NCBI GenBank assembly: GCA_014239005.1
Contig: JABAAA010000001.1
Coordinates: 13,257-32,772, forward strand
Length of the DNA stretch: 19,516 bases
Source: Alphaproteobacteria bacterium
GTDB taxonomy: Bacteria > Pseudomonadota > Alphaproteobacteria > JABAAW01
Direction of reading: 5' to 3'
In this document: positions 8,368-16,451 of the stretch, piece by piece
Layout of the letters: every line of letters starts with the position of its first letter
Position numbering within the stretch: the stretch's first letter is position 1
Position numbers and translations under genes: made by a program
The notes under the pieces: generated by a model
Database searches by the model: none
Seen by the model: only the letters and a program-made list of their open reading frames with translations
Told to the model about the DNA's origin: nothing

Positions 8368-11300
8368 ACCTTCTGCGCCCTGCCCCTGCTCCTACCCCCG
8401 CCTTTCGTGAGGGTGTCGGCAAGGCTGCGTCTGCCCGGTCGCGCAACCTTCGCTCCTGCCTTATTTTTTGCCAAAACGCGGCTCTCGGCGAGCATCAACG
8501 CAGAAGGGGTCACGACCAAAGTCAAGACCGTCGAAAAGATCAAGCCGAAGACGATCGATGTCGACAACTGCTGCCACCACTGCGACGAAGGTCCTCCGAT
8601 CTCGATCCTGCGGTTGATCACATCCAAGTTCATCGCCAACACCAACGGCAACAAGCCCAGCACCGTCGTCGCCGTCGTCAGCAACACGGGACGCAGACGC
8701 TGCGCGCCCGTCTGCAGAATCGAAAGGCGTAAGTCTCCCGTATGACGATAGATCGTGTTGAAGGTGTCGATCAGCACGATGTTGTTGTTGACGACGATCC
8801 CCGCAAGCGCGATCACGCCGATTCCCGACATGATGATGCCGAAAGGCTGCTGCGTGATGAGCAGCCCCCAAAAGACGCCGATCGTCGACATGATCACTGT
8901 CGAAAGAATCAACAGGCATTGATAAAAAGAATTGAACTGCGTCAGCAAGATTAGCCCCATCATAAACAGCGCGATGCCGAAGGCGCGCAAAAGAAACTGA
9001 CTGGCTTCGCGTTGGTCTTGGTCTTGCCCGCGAAAGACAACCTCGACGCCGGGGGGCAGATCGAGATTCGGCACCTCCGCTTTCAAACGTTGCAACACAT
9101 CGTCTGCCAACACGCCCTGCTCCACATCCGCCTTCAACGTGAGGATCCTTTGCTGCTCGCTGCGGTTGATGTTGCCGGTCACGGGGTAGGGCGAGCGTTT
9201 CACGAAATTGCTCACCGGCACCTCCCCGTCCGAAGTCGTGATGCGTAGGCGGTCGAGCTGGGTGATGTTGCGATAACTTTTCGGAACGCGCATGACGATA
9301 TCGACCTCGTCGTCGCTGTCGTCGGGACGATAGGTGCTGATCTTCAACCCGTTCGTAACTAAGCGCACGAAGTCGCCCAAGGTCGAGACATCGGTGCCGA
9401 ACTTCAAAGCTTGCGCACGATCGATGTCCAGCCGCCACTCGATGCCAGGCAACGACGCCGTGTCTTCGATGTCGATCACGCCTTCGACCTTCTCCAAGTT
9501 GTTGCGCAAAATCTGCAAGCTCGGCAACAGCGCGCTGCTTTGCGTTGCCCGAATTTCCATGTGAACGGGCTTGCCCCGCGGCGGTCCGGCCTGCTCGATC
9601 GAGGGCTCGACATAAATTCCTGCAAATCGGTTCATCCTCTCGCGCAACTCGGGGATGATCAACGCCGCCGCTCGGCGCTCCTGCCAATCGGCAAACTCGA
9701 CGCGCACGCGCCCGATCACGTCTTGCGCACCGCTCTCGTCGCGCGAGCTCTGGATGCCGCTGGACGAGAACACCGCCGAGATTTCGCCGGTGCGCACGGC
9801 ATGGTCGAGAATTTCGTCTTCCACCTGTCGGACGAGGTAGTCGCGCTCGTCGACCGAAAGGTTGCCTCGCGCGTGGATCAGAAAGGCTGCGTTGTCGGGT
9901 TCGATATCGGGAAAGAACTCGACCCCCTTGCCGAAAAGACCGTAGGTCAGCCACGATCCCAGCAACACGCCGCCCGCGATCAGCAACACACGCTTCGGAC
10001 GCGCAAGCAGACGATTCATGACGGTCAAGTAAAAGGCAGGATACCCTTTCAGCTTGTGCAAATCGATGAGCAACGATTCTTCGCTCTTGCTACCCTTGAT
10101 GACACCGCGTCCTTGCTGGTCGGTATCGGCGTGGCGGATGAGAAACGGAGCGAAGCGACGGTATCCCCAAAAAGCGCCGAGAAACAATCCTGCAAAGCCG
10201 CAAAGCGTAGCAAGTGCATTTGCGCCCAAAAAGGCGAAGGGCAACGAGAACAGCTTTTGCAACAGCAAGGCGGAAACGACGACGACCAACACGCGAAACA
10301 TGGCAGCGAAATAGATGCCCAAGACGGGCATGAAGAAGAGCGCCATCACGAGGGATGCCGACAAGACGAAGATCAATGTCAAGGGCAGGAACTTCATGAA
10401 CTCGCCCACGATGCCCGGCCAAAAGAGCAAGGGCATGAAAGCGGCCAGGGTTGTCATCGTCGAGGCGATGATCGGCCATGCCATGCGCCGCGCTGCCAAC
10501 ACATAGGCGGATTTGCGATCCAAGCCCTCTTTCAGCTTGCGCTCGGCGTATTCGCTGACGACGATCGCCCCGTCGACCAGCATGCCGACCGCCATGGTCA
10601 ACCCGAACAGCACGACCATATTGACGGTGAAGCCCGAGCTGTACAGCAACAAGATGGCGGTCAGGAAGGAGCCGGGGATCGTCACCCCGACCAAGGTGGC
10701 GGCGCGCAGCCCCAAGGCGGCGAGCACGACGATCATGACCAGCAGCACCGCGCTGATGACATTGTTTTGCAAGTCGCCCAGCCGATCGCGCACATAGACC
10801 GAGTTGTCTTGTGAATAGGTGATATTCACCTCGTCGGCGAATCGGATGCGCTCTTCCTCGACGACCGCCTTTGCCTTGTCGACGGTGTCGATGATGTTTT
10901 CGCCGCTGCGCTTGACGAGTTCGATGATGAGCGAGGGATCTCCGTCGAGACGCGCGTAGGAGACATTGTCTTTGAAGGTGCGGCGAATATCGGCGATATC
11001 GTCGAGCGTGATCACGGCGTCGCCTTCGGCGAGAACGGGCAGGGTTTTCAAGTCTTCGATCGTCTCAATGATCCCCGGCACTTTGACGGCGAACCTGCCG
11101 CGCGAGCTTTCCAGCGCGCCCGCCGCGACCAACAGGTTCGAGCGCCGCACGGCGCGCAACACCTGATCGGGCGAGATAGCGTAGCTTTCCAGCAGGACGG
11201 GGTCGATCACCATTTCGACCACCTCGTCGCGTTTGCCGCTAATATCGGCGGACAGGACTTCGGGCAAGCCTTCGATTTTTTGCGACAGACGCTCGGCGAT

Positions 11301-11780
11301 ATGCAACAGCCTGCGCTCTCCGATGTCGCCGGAGATTCCGATCAGCAGGATCGGGAAGAGGCTGAAATTGACTTCGTGCACCGAGGGTTCGTCGGCTTCG
11401 GACGGCAGTTTGGATCGAGCGTCGTCGATCTTTTCGCGCACATCGGAGAGTGCATTGTCGGAATCGAAGCCTGCGTCGAATTCCAGCACGACACTGCCGC
11501 CCCCCTGATAGGCGGTTGCGGTGACCTCTTTGACGCCTTCGATGCCTTCGATTTCTTTTTCCACCGGACGCACGAGCAGGCGTTCCGAGTCTTCGGGCGA
11601 GATGCCGCTCAGGTGCAACAGCACATAGATCGTCGGGATGTTCACATCGGGAGACGCTTCTTTCGGAATATCGCTGTAGGCGACGAGTCCTGCGAAGATG
11701 AGCAAGAAGAACGAGCTGATCACCGTGCGTCCGCGCGCCACGCCTGCTTCGACCAATGTCACGGCAGGGTCTCCCGACAT
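8364..11780 (-). CDS. RND-family efflux permease (AcrB-like)
   Basis: A 1138-residue inner-membrane pump that uses proton influx to drive substrates out with its adaptor and an outer-membrane channel. TM1 is at about 20-36, followed by the conserved PKEASPDVNIP start of the porter domain. The TM2-6 block is at about 340-490 and the second block at about 930-1095. The TM4 proton site reads VDG (Asp403), not VDD as in AcrB, so one of the two aspartates is Gly as in metal-type (CzcA) pumps. In TM10 the place of the AcrB lysine is in VVNNNIVLID. Extra hydrophobic segments at about 496-540 between TM6 and TM7 make it longer than the usual 1040. ATG 11780 is preferred. ATG 11868-11870, preceded by GAAGG, would overlap the adaptor gene by 62 bases. 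Substrate is unknown. Confidence 0.9.
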   Translation of the reverse strand: MSGDPAVTLVEAGVARGRTVISSFFLLIFAGLVAYSDIPKEASPDVNIPTIYVLLHLSGISPEDSERLLVRPVEKEIEGIEGVKEVTATAYQGGGSVVLEFDAGFDSDNALSDVREKIDDARSKLPSEADEPSVHEVNFSLFPILLIGISGDIGERRLLHIAERLSQKIEGLPEVLSADISGKRDEVVEMVIDPVLLESYAISPDQVLRAVRRSNLLVAAGALESSRGRFAVKVPGIIETIEDLKTLPVLAEGDAVITLDDIADIRRTFKDNVSYARLDGDPSLIIELVKRSGENIIDTVDKAKAVVEEERIRFADEVNITYSQDNSVYVRDRLGDLQNNVISAVLLVMIVVLAALGLRAATLVGVTIPGSFLTAILLLYSSGFTVNMVVLFGLTMAVGMLVDGAIVVSEYAERKLKEGLDRKSAYVLAARRMAWPIIASTMTTLAAFMPLLFWPGIVGEFMKFLPLTLIFVLSASLVMALFFMPVLGIYFAAMFRVLVVVVSALLLQKLFSLPFAFLGANALATLCGFAGLFLGAFWGYRRFAPFLIRHADTDQQGRGVIKGSKSEESLLIDLHKLKGYPAFYLTVMNRLLARPKRVLLIAGGVLLGSWLTYGLFGKGVEFFPDIEPDNAAFLIHARGNLSVDERDYLVRQVEDEILDHAVRTGEISAVFSSSGIQSSRDESGAQDVIGRVRVEFADWQERRAAALIIPELRERMNRFAGIYVEPSIEQAGPPRGKPVHMEIRATQSSALLPSLQILRNNLEKVEGVIDIEDTASLPGIEWRLDIDRAQALKFGTDVSTLGDFVRLVTNGLKISTYRPDDSDDEVDIVMRVPKSYRNITQLDRLRITTSDGEVPVSNFVKRSPYPVTGNINRSEQQRILTLKADVEQGVLADDVLQRLKAEVPNLDLPPGVEVVFRGQDQDQREASQFLLRAFGIALFMMGLILLTQFNSFYQCLLILSTVIMSTIGVFWGLLITQQPFGIIMSGIGVIALAGIVVNNNIVLIDTFNTIYRHTGDLRLSILQTGAQRLRPVLLTTATTVLGLLPLVLAMNLDVINRRIEIGGPSSQWWQQLSTSIVFGLIFSTVLTLVVTPSALMLAESRVLAKNKAGAKVARPGRRSLADTLTKGGGRSRGRAQKV

Positions 11781-11808
11781 TGCGGAGGGCTCGGCACAAG
11801 CGCGCTTG

Positions 11809-13344
11809 TCACGATGCTGCCTCCGTTTGTGTGGGTTTCGAGAAACGTTCGTCCGGCACGCTTTCGACATTCATGCCTTCGGAGACGTTTTCGTGTCCGA
11901 CCGAGATGACGAAGGTTTTTTGATCGAGTCCTTTGACCCAAAGTCCTGCTTCTTCTTCGCCGACCACTTCGATGGGACGAAAGCGCACGACGCCTCCCTC
12001 GACGACCTTGACCCCGACATCGCCCGTGGCATCAAGCGAGAGCAACACTGCGGGAATCAGATGGGCGCGGCGGCGCTGGATAGGCAAGCGCACTTGTGCC
12101 GTCAAGCCTTCGCGCCAGCGTCCGTCTCGGTTGGCGATGACGATCTCGACCTCGAAGGTGCGCGTGCGCGCGTTGCTGGAAGGCGCGATCGTTCCCACCT
12201 TGCCATCGAAGCTTTCTCCTGTCACCAAGGAGCCTGTCACCTTCGCGTCCACGCGAACGGCGTTGATGTCGCGTTCCGAGACGGCGACGCGCACGCTGAG
12301 CGGATCGAGATCGATCAAGCGAGCGATCTCTTTGCCGACCGAAAGAAAGTCGCCGCGCTCGACCGAGAACGTTGCGAGTGCCCCGGAGAACGGCGCCTTG
12401 GGCTCGGCGTTGTCCAAATCGCGACGGATGCGGTCTTCGCGCACCCGCGCCTTGTTGAGCTCGGAGAGCGCCTGCAATCGACGCAGCTCCGAACGATAGC
12501 CTCCTCGTGCAAGGCTTCCGATCGCGTTGTAGGAGATTTCCGCCTGACGCAAGACGGTGCGAGCTTCTTCCAGCTCCAAGGGACGTGTTGCGGGGTCGAA
12601 AGCGACGATCGCGTCTCCCGCCTCGACATATTGTCCGACATCGAAAAAGGTGCGATCGATGCGACCGGAGGTTTCTGCGCGAATCACAACCTGCCGCGAG
12701 GCTTGCGTCTGACCGGAAAGCTCCAACGTGGGCAGGTAGTCGCGTTCCACACTTTCGTAGACACGCACCGACGGAGGTCCTGAGTCGATCAGCGCACGCG
12801 AGTCGCTGCCCGACAACCCGGGCAGTTGTCCTGAGACCATCCACAACACGAACGCAGCGCCTAGATAGGCGGCGAGACGCGCGGGACGCGGCCAGGCGCG
12901 AAAACGTTTGAGCGCGTGCGCGACTTTCTTGTAGGCGTTCGTTTTCCCGTAGCGTTTCTTGACGACACGATGCAAACGATCCGCTTGACGCGTGGCAAAT
13001 TTCAAGAGCGGTCGTGCTACCTGGGCTTCGACGATCCCCCACCCCTCGTCGGCGAAGCGACGCAAAGGGGCGGCGCGTTTGCCGAGTCCGCGCAGAGCGG
13101 GAACGGCGCGACGCGAAAGGGAGGCGAGCGTTCTTCCTGCGCGCGATCCGAACGCGCCAAGAAGGGAAGCAAAATTAGCGACAAGACTGGCGACAAGGGA
13201 AGCGACAAGACGCGCCCGTCGTTTTTTGCTGCCTCTGCTCTTTGCGCCTCTGCTCTTTGCGTCTTTGCCTTTTGGGCTTGTCGCGTCGACTTGTTTGGGC
13301 GAGAGCAAGGTTGCTCGTTTTGTGCGAAGGGATCGATTAGCCAA
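11809..13344 (-). CDS. RND periplasmic adaptor (HlyD/MFP family) with a long basic N-terminus
   Basis: The adaptor links the pump to an outer-membrane channel. The 511-residue protein starts at TTG 13344, supported by AGAGAGG nine bases upstream; the first ATG lies inside the membrane helix and cannot be the start. Residues 1-154 are very rich in Lys, Arg, Ala and Ser and contain 5-residue (AKSRG) and 4-residue (LVAS) repeats. They are followed by one anchor helix (about 155-171). The usual adaptor body comes after: lipoyl half-motif with AETSGRIDRTFFDVGQYVEAG (from about 224, running over the barrel-sandwich), a short helical hairpin, beta-barrel and membrane-proximal domains. Typical adaptors have only a short N-terminal tail. 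The pump gene begins 28 bases after this stop. No channel gene is present nearby. Confidence 0.9.
   Translation of the reverse strand: MANRSLRTKRATLLSPKQVDATSPKGKDAKSRGAKSRGSKKRRARLVASLVASLVANFASLLGAFGSRAGRTLASLSRRAVPALRGLGKRAAPLRRFADEGWGIVEAQVARPLLKFATRQADRLHRVVKKRYGKTNAYKKVAHALKRFRAWPRPARLAAYLGAAFVLWMVSGQLPGLSGSDSRALIDSGPPSVRVYESVERDYLPTLELSGQTQASRQVVIRAETSGRIDRTFFDVGQYVEAGDAIVAFDPATRPLELEEARTVLRQAEISYNAIGSLARGGYRSELRRLQALSELNKARVREDRIRRDLDNAEPKAPFSGALATFSVERGDFLSVGKEIARLIDLDPLSVRVAVSERDINAVRVDAKVTGSLVTGESFDGKVGTIAPSSNARTRTFEVEIVIANRDGRWREGLTAQVRLPIQRRRAHLIPAVLLSLDATGDVGVKVVEGGVVRFRPIEVVGEEEAGLWVKGLDQKTFVISVGHENVSEGMNVESVPDERFSKPTQTEAAS
13178..13213 (-). repeat. Three 12-bp repeats in the adaptor gene
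   Basis: Plus-strand unit GCGACAAGACTG at 13178-13189, 13190-13201 and 13202-13213, with the first eight bases identical in all. On the coding strand it gives the repeated LVAS/LVAS/LVAN in the basic N-terminus. Confidence 0.8.
13231..13260 (-). repeat. Two perfect 15-bp repeats in the adaptor gene
   Basis: GCCTCTGCTCTTTGC at 13231-13245 and 13246-13260 on the plus strand. On the coding strand it gives a doubled AKSRG in the basic N-terminal extension. Confidence 0.85.
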
Positions 13345-13374
13345 AGTTCTGCACCTCTCTGATGATTCGTGGCG

Positions 13375-14310
13375 TCACGCCTTGCCTTGATAGATGGTGA
13401 TGATTTGATCGAGCAAAACTCTCGCTTCTTTGTAAGGTCTTTGGAAGGCGTTGCGTCCGATGATCGAGCCGCTGGCACCGCCGTCTCTGAGTTCGCGCAC
13501 CTCGTCGAGCAGGGCTTGGTCTCCCTTGGCGCTACCGCCGGAGAAGACGACGAGTCTTCTGCCCGCGAAGCAGCTTTGCAAGACATGGCGTACGCGCGCG
13601 CTGAGCGTATCGCGTTCGATCTTGTGTTGTTCGTAGACTTTTTTGGCTTCGGGCAGGAAGAGGTGGTCTGAGGGGGGTTTGACCTTGACGATGTGTGCGC
13701 CTAGCAGGCATGCCATGTGTGCTGCGTAGGCGATGACATCGAGGGCGGTTTCCCCTTCTTTGGTGAGCGTTCCTCCGCGCGGGTATGACCAGACGACGAC
13801 GGCGAGTCCGACGGATTTGGCGTGTCGCGCGATTTCGCGCAGTTCTTCGAACATGGCGAATTGTTGGTCGGAGCTGGGGTAGATGGTGAATCCGACGGCG
13901 ACGCAGCCGAGTCGGAGTGCGTCTTCGACTGAGGCGGTCACGGCTTGGTCGTTTTGTGTGGCGAGTGCGTTCGACGAGTTGACTTTCAGGATGGTCGGCA
14001 CTTGTGCGAGGTATCGTTCGGCGGCGCTTTCGAGCAAGCCGAGGGGGGCGGCGAGCGCGCTCAAGCCCGCCTCGATTGCAAGATGATACAGATAGGCGGG
14101 ATCGTAGGCATCGGGGTTGGTGGCGAAGCTTCGAGCCGGACCGTGTTCGAAGCCTTGGTCGACGGGAAGGATGACGAGTTTGCCTGTACCACCGAGTTTG
14201 CCGTGCGTGAGCAGACGCGCGAGGTTGGTGCGCACGCCGACAGAATCAGATTCGTAAAAGCCGAGAATGCGTTTCGTCTCGTCGGTAATGCGTATCATCG
14301 TTGCTGGCAC
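13375..14310 (-). CDS. fbaB: Class I fructose-bisphosphate aldolase, DhnA/FbaB type
   Basis: It cleaves fructose 1,6-bisphosphate to dihydroxyacetone phosphate and glyceraldehyde 3-phosphate (or the reverse) through a Schiff-base lysine, without metal. The 311-residue protein opens with the DhnA-type PVDQGFEHGP (49-58). The Schiff-base lysine should be in HIVKVKPP (Lys209 or Lys211). Phosphate-binding segments are SGGSAKGD (257-264) and GSIIGRNAFQRP (281-292). GTG 14310 is the first possible start. ATG 14298 four codons later is also plausible, since AAGGAGG lies unusually far upstream of both (15 and 27 bases). The adaptor gene begins 30 bases downstream, so the aldolase is probably the first gene of the efflux operon. 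Confidence 0.92.
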   Translation of the reverse strand: MPATMIRITDETKRILGFYESDSVGVRTNLARLLTHGKLGGTGKLVILPVDQGFEHGPARSFATNPDAYDPAYLYHLAIEAGLSALAAPLGLLESAAERYLAQVPTILKVNSSNALATQNDQAVTASVEDALRLGCVAVGFTIYPSSDQQFAMFEELREIARHAKSVGLAVVVWSYPRGGTLTKEGETALDVIAYAAHMACLLGAHIVKVKPPSDHLFLPEAKKVYEQHKIERDTLSARVRHVLQSCFAGRRLVVFSGGSAKGDQALLDEVRELRDGGASGSIIGRNAFQRPYKEARVLLDQIITIYQGKA

Positions 14311-14420
14311 ACTTTGCTTTTGTGTCCTCCTTGAAATTGCCTTTGTGCTACCTTCTCGTTTGCAAGATCATGGCATCGGAGCATGACGCATCCATGGATC
14401 CTTTTTTGTTGCAATGACCC

Positions 14421-14452
14421 AGCATCGACCCAAGCATCGACCCAAGCATCGA
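14421..14452. repeat. 12-bp tandem repeat between fbaB and argJ
   Basis: AGCATCGACCCA at 14421-14432 and 14433-14444, plus a partial copy to 14452. It lies in the 213-base divergent region, which otherwise holds only the argJ promoter-like site and a small ATCCATGGAT palindrome (14390-14399). Confidence 0.85.
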
Positions 14453-14476
14453 ACAACCTCTTTCCCTACCCCTGAT

Positions 14477-14506
14477 TTCATACTCCATGCGCGCAGAATT
14501 TACAAT
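14477..14506 (+). promoter_or_regulatory. Promoter-like site just before argJ
   Basis: TTCATA (14477-14482) and TACAAT (14501-14506), 18 bases apart. Transcription would start near 14513, only about 11 bases before the GTG, which would explain why no ribosome binding site is seen. Confidence 0.35.
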
Positions 14507-14523
14507 GCCAACCTTTTTCGCCT

Positions 14524-15906
14524 GTGCCTGAATCTTCGCCCAAACCTTCTTCTCTGTCTCCTGCTGCGTCTTCCTCGGCGCACGGCGGCATCGCCCCCTC
14601 CCCCTTCGCAATCCCCTTCCCCCCCGTCCCCCCCATATCAGACGTCGAAACACGCGTCTACGCCAGCAACGCACGATACAAAAACCGAGATGATCTTCTC
14701 CTCGTCTCGCTCAAAGGAAACAGCACCTGCGCTGGTGTCTTCACCGCCTCCTCCGCCGCCGCTGCTCCCGTCCTGTGGTCACAGCGGGCTCTAAGAAAGA
14801 CGAACAAAACACGCGCCATTCTCGTCAACGCGGGACAGGCAAACGCCCTCACCGGCAGACAAGGAGAAAACATCGTCGCCCGAACGCGCGACCAACTGGC
14901 AACGTTGATGGGAATCGCACCCGAACAAGTCCTGCTCGCTTCCACCGGCGTGATCGGAGAGCCCCCCGACCTGCCCGCGATCGAAACCGCCCTACCCCCC
15001 CTGCTCGCCTCCCCCCCCTGCGACTGGCAACGTGCAGCGCGCGCTTTCTCGACCACCGATTCCTTCCCGAAAGGCGCAAGCGAGGTGACCGAAATCGACG
15101 GTGTCCCCATCACGCTTGCAGGCATCGCCAAAGGCGCAGGCATGATCGCACCCGACATGGTTGCACCTGATATGGCCACCATGCTCGCCATCGTCGCCAC
15201 GGACGCAACACTGCCAGCCCCCCTGCTCCAAGAACTCTTGCAAAACGCAACCGCCCGCACCTTCAACGCCGTCACCATCGACGGCGACACCTCCACCAAC
15301 GACACGGTCTTCGCCGTCGCAAGCGGTGCCCAAGACCACAAACCCGTCGTCTCGCTCGACGCGCGACACGCCGAAGCTTTCACCGCTGCCTTCGCCCGCG
15401 TGCTGCGCTCGCTCGCGCGACAGATCGCCATGGACGGGGAAGGCATCGGAAAGTTCATCACCCTTTGGACAAAAGGAGCGCGCGACGAAGAAGAAGGACG
15501 AAAGGTCGGAAGATCGGTACTTTCTTCGCCACTGGTGAAGATCGCGCTCGGCTACGGCGATGCCAACTGGGGACGCATCGCCATGGCGATCGGCAAGACA
15601 GGCGTTCCCGTGCGATGGAACAAAGCCTCGATCGCCTTCCGAGAACATGCCGAGCATGAACATGCCGAGCATGAACATGCCGAACCCGAACACGCCGAGC
15701 ATGAGCATGCCGAGCATGTCGTCTTCGCTCAAGGCGAACCCGTCGCAACAACCCCAACAACCGCAGCGGCGCTCGCGCGCGCGATGAGCAAGCAACGTCT
15801 CACCCTGACGATCGACTTGGGACTGGGCGACGCCCCCCCCGTTGAAACTTGGGGCTGCGATCTCACGCACGAATACCTACGCCTGAACGGCGACTACCGC
15901 AGCTGA
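14524..15906 (+). CDS. argJ: Bifunctional ornithine acetyltransferase / N-acetylglutamate synthase
   Basis: ArgJ moves the acetyl group from N-acetylornithine to glutamate, closing the cyclic arginine pathway; many members also use acetyl-CoA. The precursor cleaves itself before a threonine that becomes the nucleophile. Here the site is PDMATML with Thr219. Other family motifs are KGAGMIAPDM, TIDGDTSTNDTV, GYGDANWGR and the C-terminal YLRLNGDYRS. At 460 residues it is longer than the usual 400-415. The extra length comes from a proline/serine-rich N-terminus (1-38), a duplicated APDMV just before the cleavage site and five EHAEH units (374-398) replacing a normally variable loop. GTG 14524 has no ribosome binding site, but a promoter-like site lies close upstream. 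mutT follows directly. Confidence 0.93.
   Translation: MPESSPKPSSLSPAASSSAHGGIAPSPFAIPFPPVPPISDVETRVYASNARYKNRDDLLLVSLKGNSTCAGVFTASSAAAAPVLWSQRALRKTNKTRAILVNAGQANALTGRQGENIVARTRDQLATLMGIAPEQVLLASTGVIGEPPDLPAIETALPPLLASPPCDWQRAARAFSTTDSFPKGASEVTEIDGVPITLAGIAKGAGMIAPDMVAPDMATMLAIVATDATLPAPLLQELLQNATARTFNAVTIDGDTSTNDTVFAVASGAQDHKPVVSLDARHAEAFTAAFARVLRSLARQIAMDGEGIGKFITLWTKGARDEEEGRKVGRSVLSSPLVKIALGYGDANWGRIAMAIGKTGVPVRWNKASIAFREHAEHEHAEHEHAEPEHAEHEHAEHVVFAQGEPVATTPTTAAALARAMSKQRLTLTIDLGLGDAPPVETWGCDLTHEYLRLNGDYRS
15643..15717 (+). repeat. Five 15-bp repeats in argJ (EHAEH units)
   Basis: GAACATGCCGAGCAT repeated at 15643, 15658, 15673, 15688 and 15703; copies 3-5 carry a few changes, one giving EHAEP. 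Result: a His/Glu-rich segment with nine histidines. Confidence 0.9.
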
Positions 15907-16370
15907 CAAGGTCACAGCTGACGCAACCTCTGCCCCATCCCTTGCCCTTGCCCCAGCCCCCGCCCTCGCCCAAACCCCTGACTCTCGTCGTCGCCTGTGC
16001 GCTGCTCGACCGCGACGCGCGCGTGCTGCTTGCCCAGCGTCCGAAAAGCAAGAGCATGCCCGACTATTGGGAGTTTCCCGGCGGCAAGGTGGAGGCAGGC
16101 GAGACGCCCGAACAGGCGCTACGGCGCGAGCTCGAAGAAGAGCTCGGCATCCAAACCGACGATTCCTGCCTTGCCCCCTTCGGCTTCACCAGCCACGCCT
16201 ACGAGGACTTTCACCTTCTCATGCCCCTCTACCTTTGTCGCGTGTGGCAAGGCGTCGTTCAGGCGCGCGAAGGACAGGCGCTGCGCTGGGTGGAAAAGAA
16301 CGCGCTATCTTCGTTCCTGACCCTACCCGCCGATCGCTTTCTTATCGCCCAGTTGCAAGATTGGCTGTAA
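15849..16370 (+). CDS. mutT: 8-oxo-dGTP diphosphatase, MutT/Nudix hydrolase
   Basis: MutT hydrolyses oxidised 8-oxo-dGTP to the monophosphate so it is not built into DNA. The Nudix box GGKVEAGETPEQALRRELEE continues into ELGI and matches G-x5-E-x7-R-E-U-x-E-E-x-G-U, with the metal-binding REXXEE glutamates present. The EFPG segment before it and the LxWV near the end fit MutT. The outer limit of the frame is TTG 15849, which overlaps argJ by 58 bases. The conserved protein begins only at LTLVVACALL (residue 44), so the true start is probably within 15918-15948. There the choices are CTG 15918 with AAGGT five bases upstream, or TTG 15942/15948 without a ribosome binding site. There is no ATG before the Nudix domain. 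The N-terminus has a Pro/Leu repeat. The argJ-mutT pairing is common in Alphaproteobacteria. Confidence 0.88.
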   Translation: MGLRSHARIPTPERRLPQLTRSQLTQPLPHPLPLPQPPPSPKPLTLVVACALLDRDARVLLAQRPKSKSMPDYWEFPGGKVEAGETPEQALRRELEEELGIQTDDSCLAPFGFTSHAYEDFHLLMPLYLCRVWQGVVQAREGQALRWVEKNALSSFLTLPADRFLIAQLQDWL

Positions 16371-16436
16371 GGAACGGCTGCAAAGAACGGGCTGCAAGGA
16401 ACGGATTGTGAACACGGATTGTGAACATAGATTTGC
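16371..16436. repeat. Paired short duplications after mutT
   Basis: Two adjacent doublets: GAACGG-CTGCAA twice (about 16372-16397) and GGATTGTGAACA twice (about 16401-16427). They fill the space between mutT and the next promoter. No hairpin with a T-tract is seen, so termination of argJ-mutT is unclear. Confidence 0.65.
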
Positions 16437-16451
16437 GAAGAAAACTGATAC

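Noticed and set aside
8288..8446. Upstream extension of the 114-residue membrane protein
   Set aside because: It runs into the pump gene, while ATG 8287 has GGGGAG at ideal spacing.
9411..10814. 467-codon plus-strand frame opposite the RND gene
   Set aside because: A shadow of the pump gene, rich in Gln, His and Asp as expected from antisense of membrane codons.
13375..13377. Frameshift or break between fbaB and the adaptor gene
   Set aside because: Both proteins are complete at their conserved ends and the 30-base gap has a good ribosome binding site.
14505..14531. Eight-codon leader peptide before argJ
   Set aside because: No ribosome binding site, no arginine codons, and it lies at or before the predicted transcript start.
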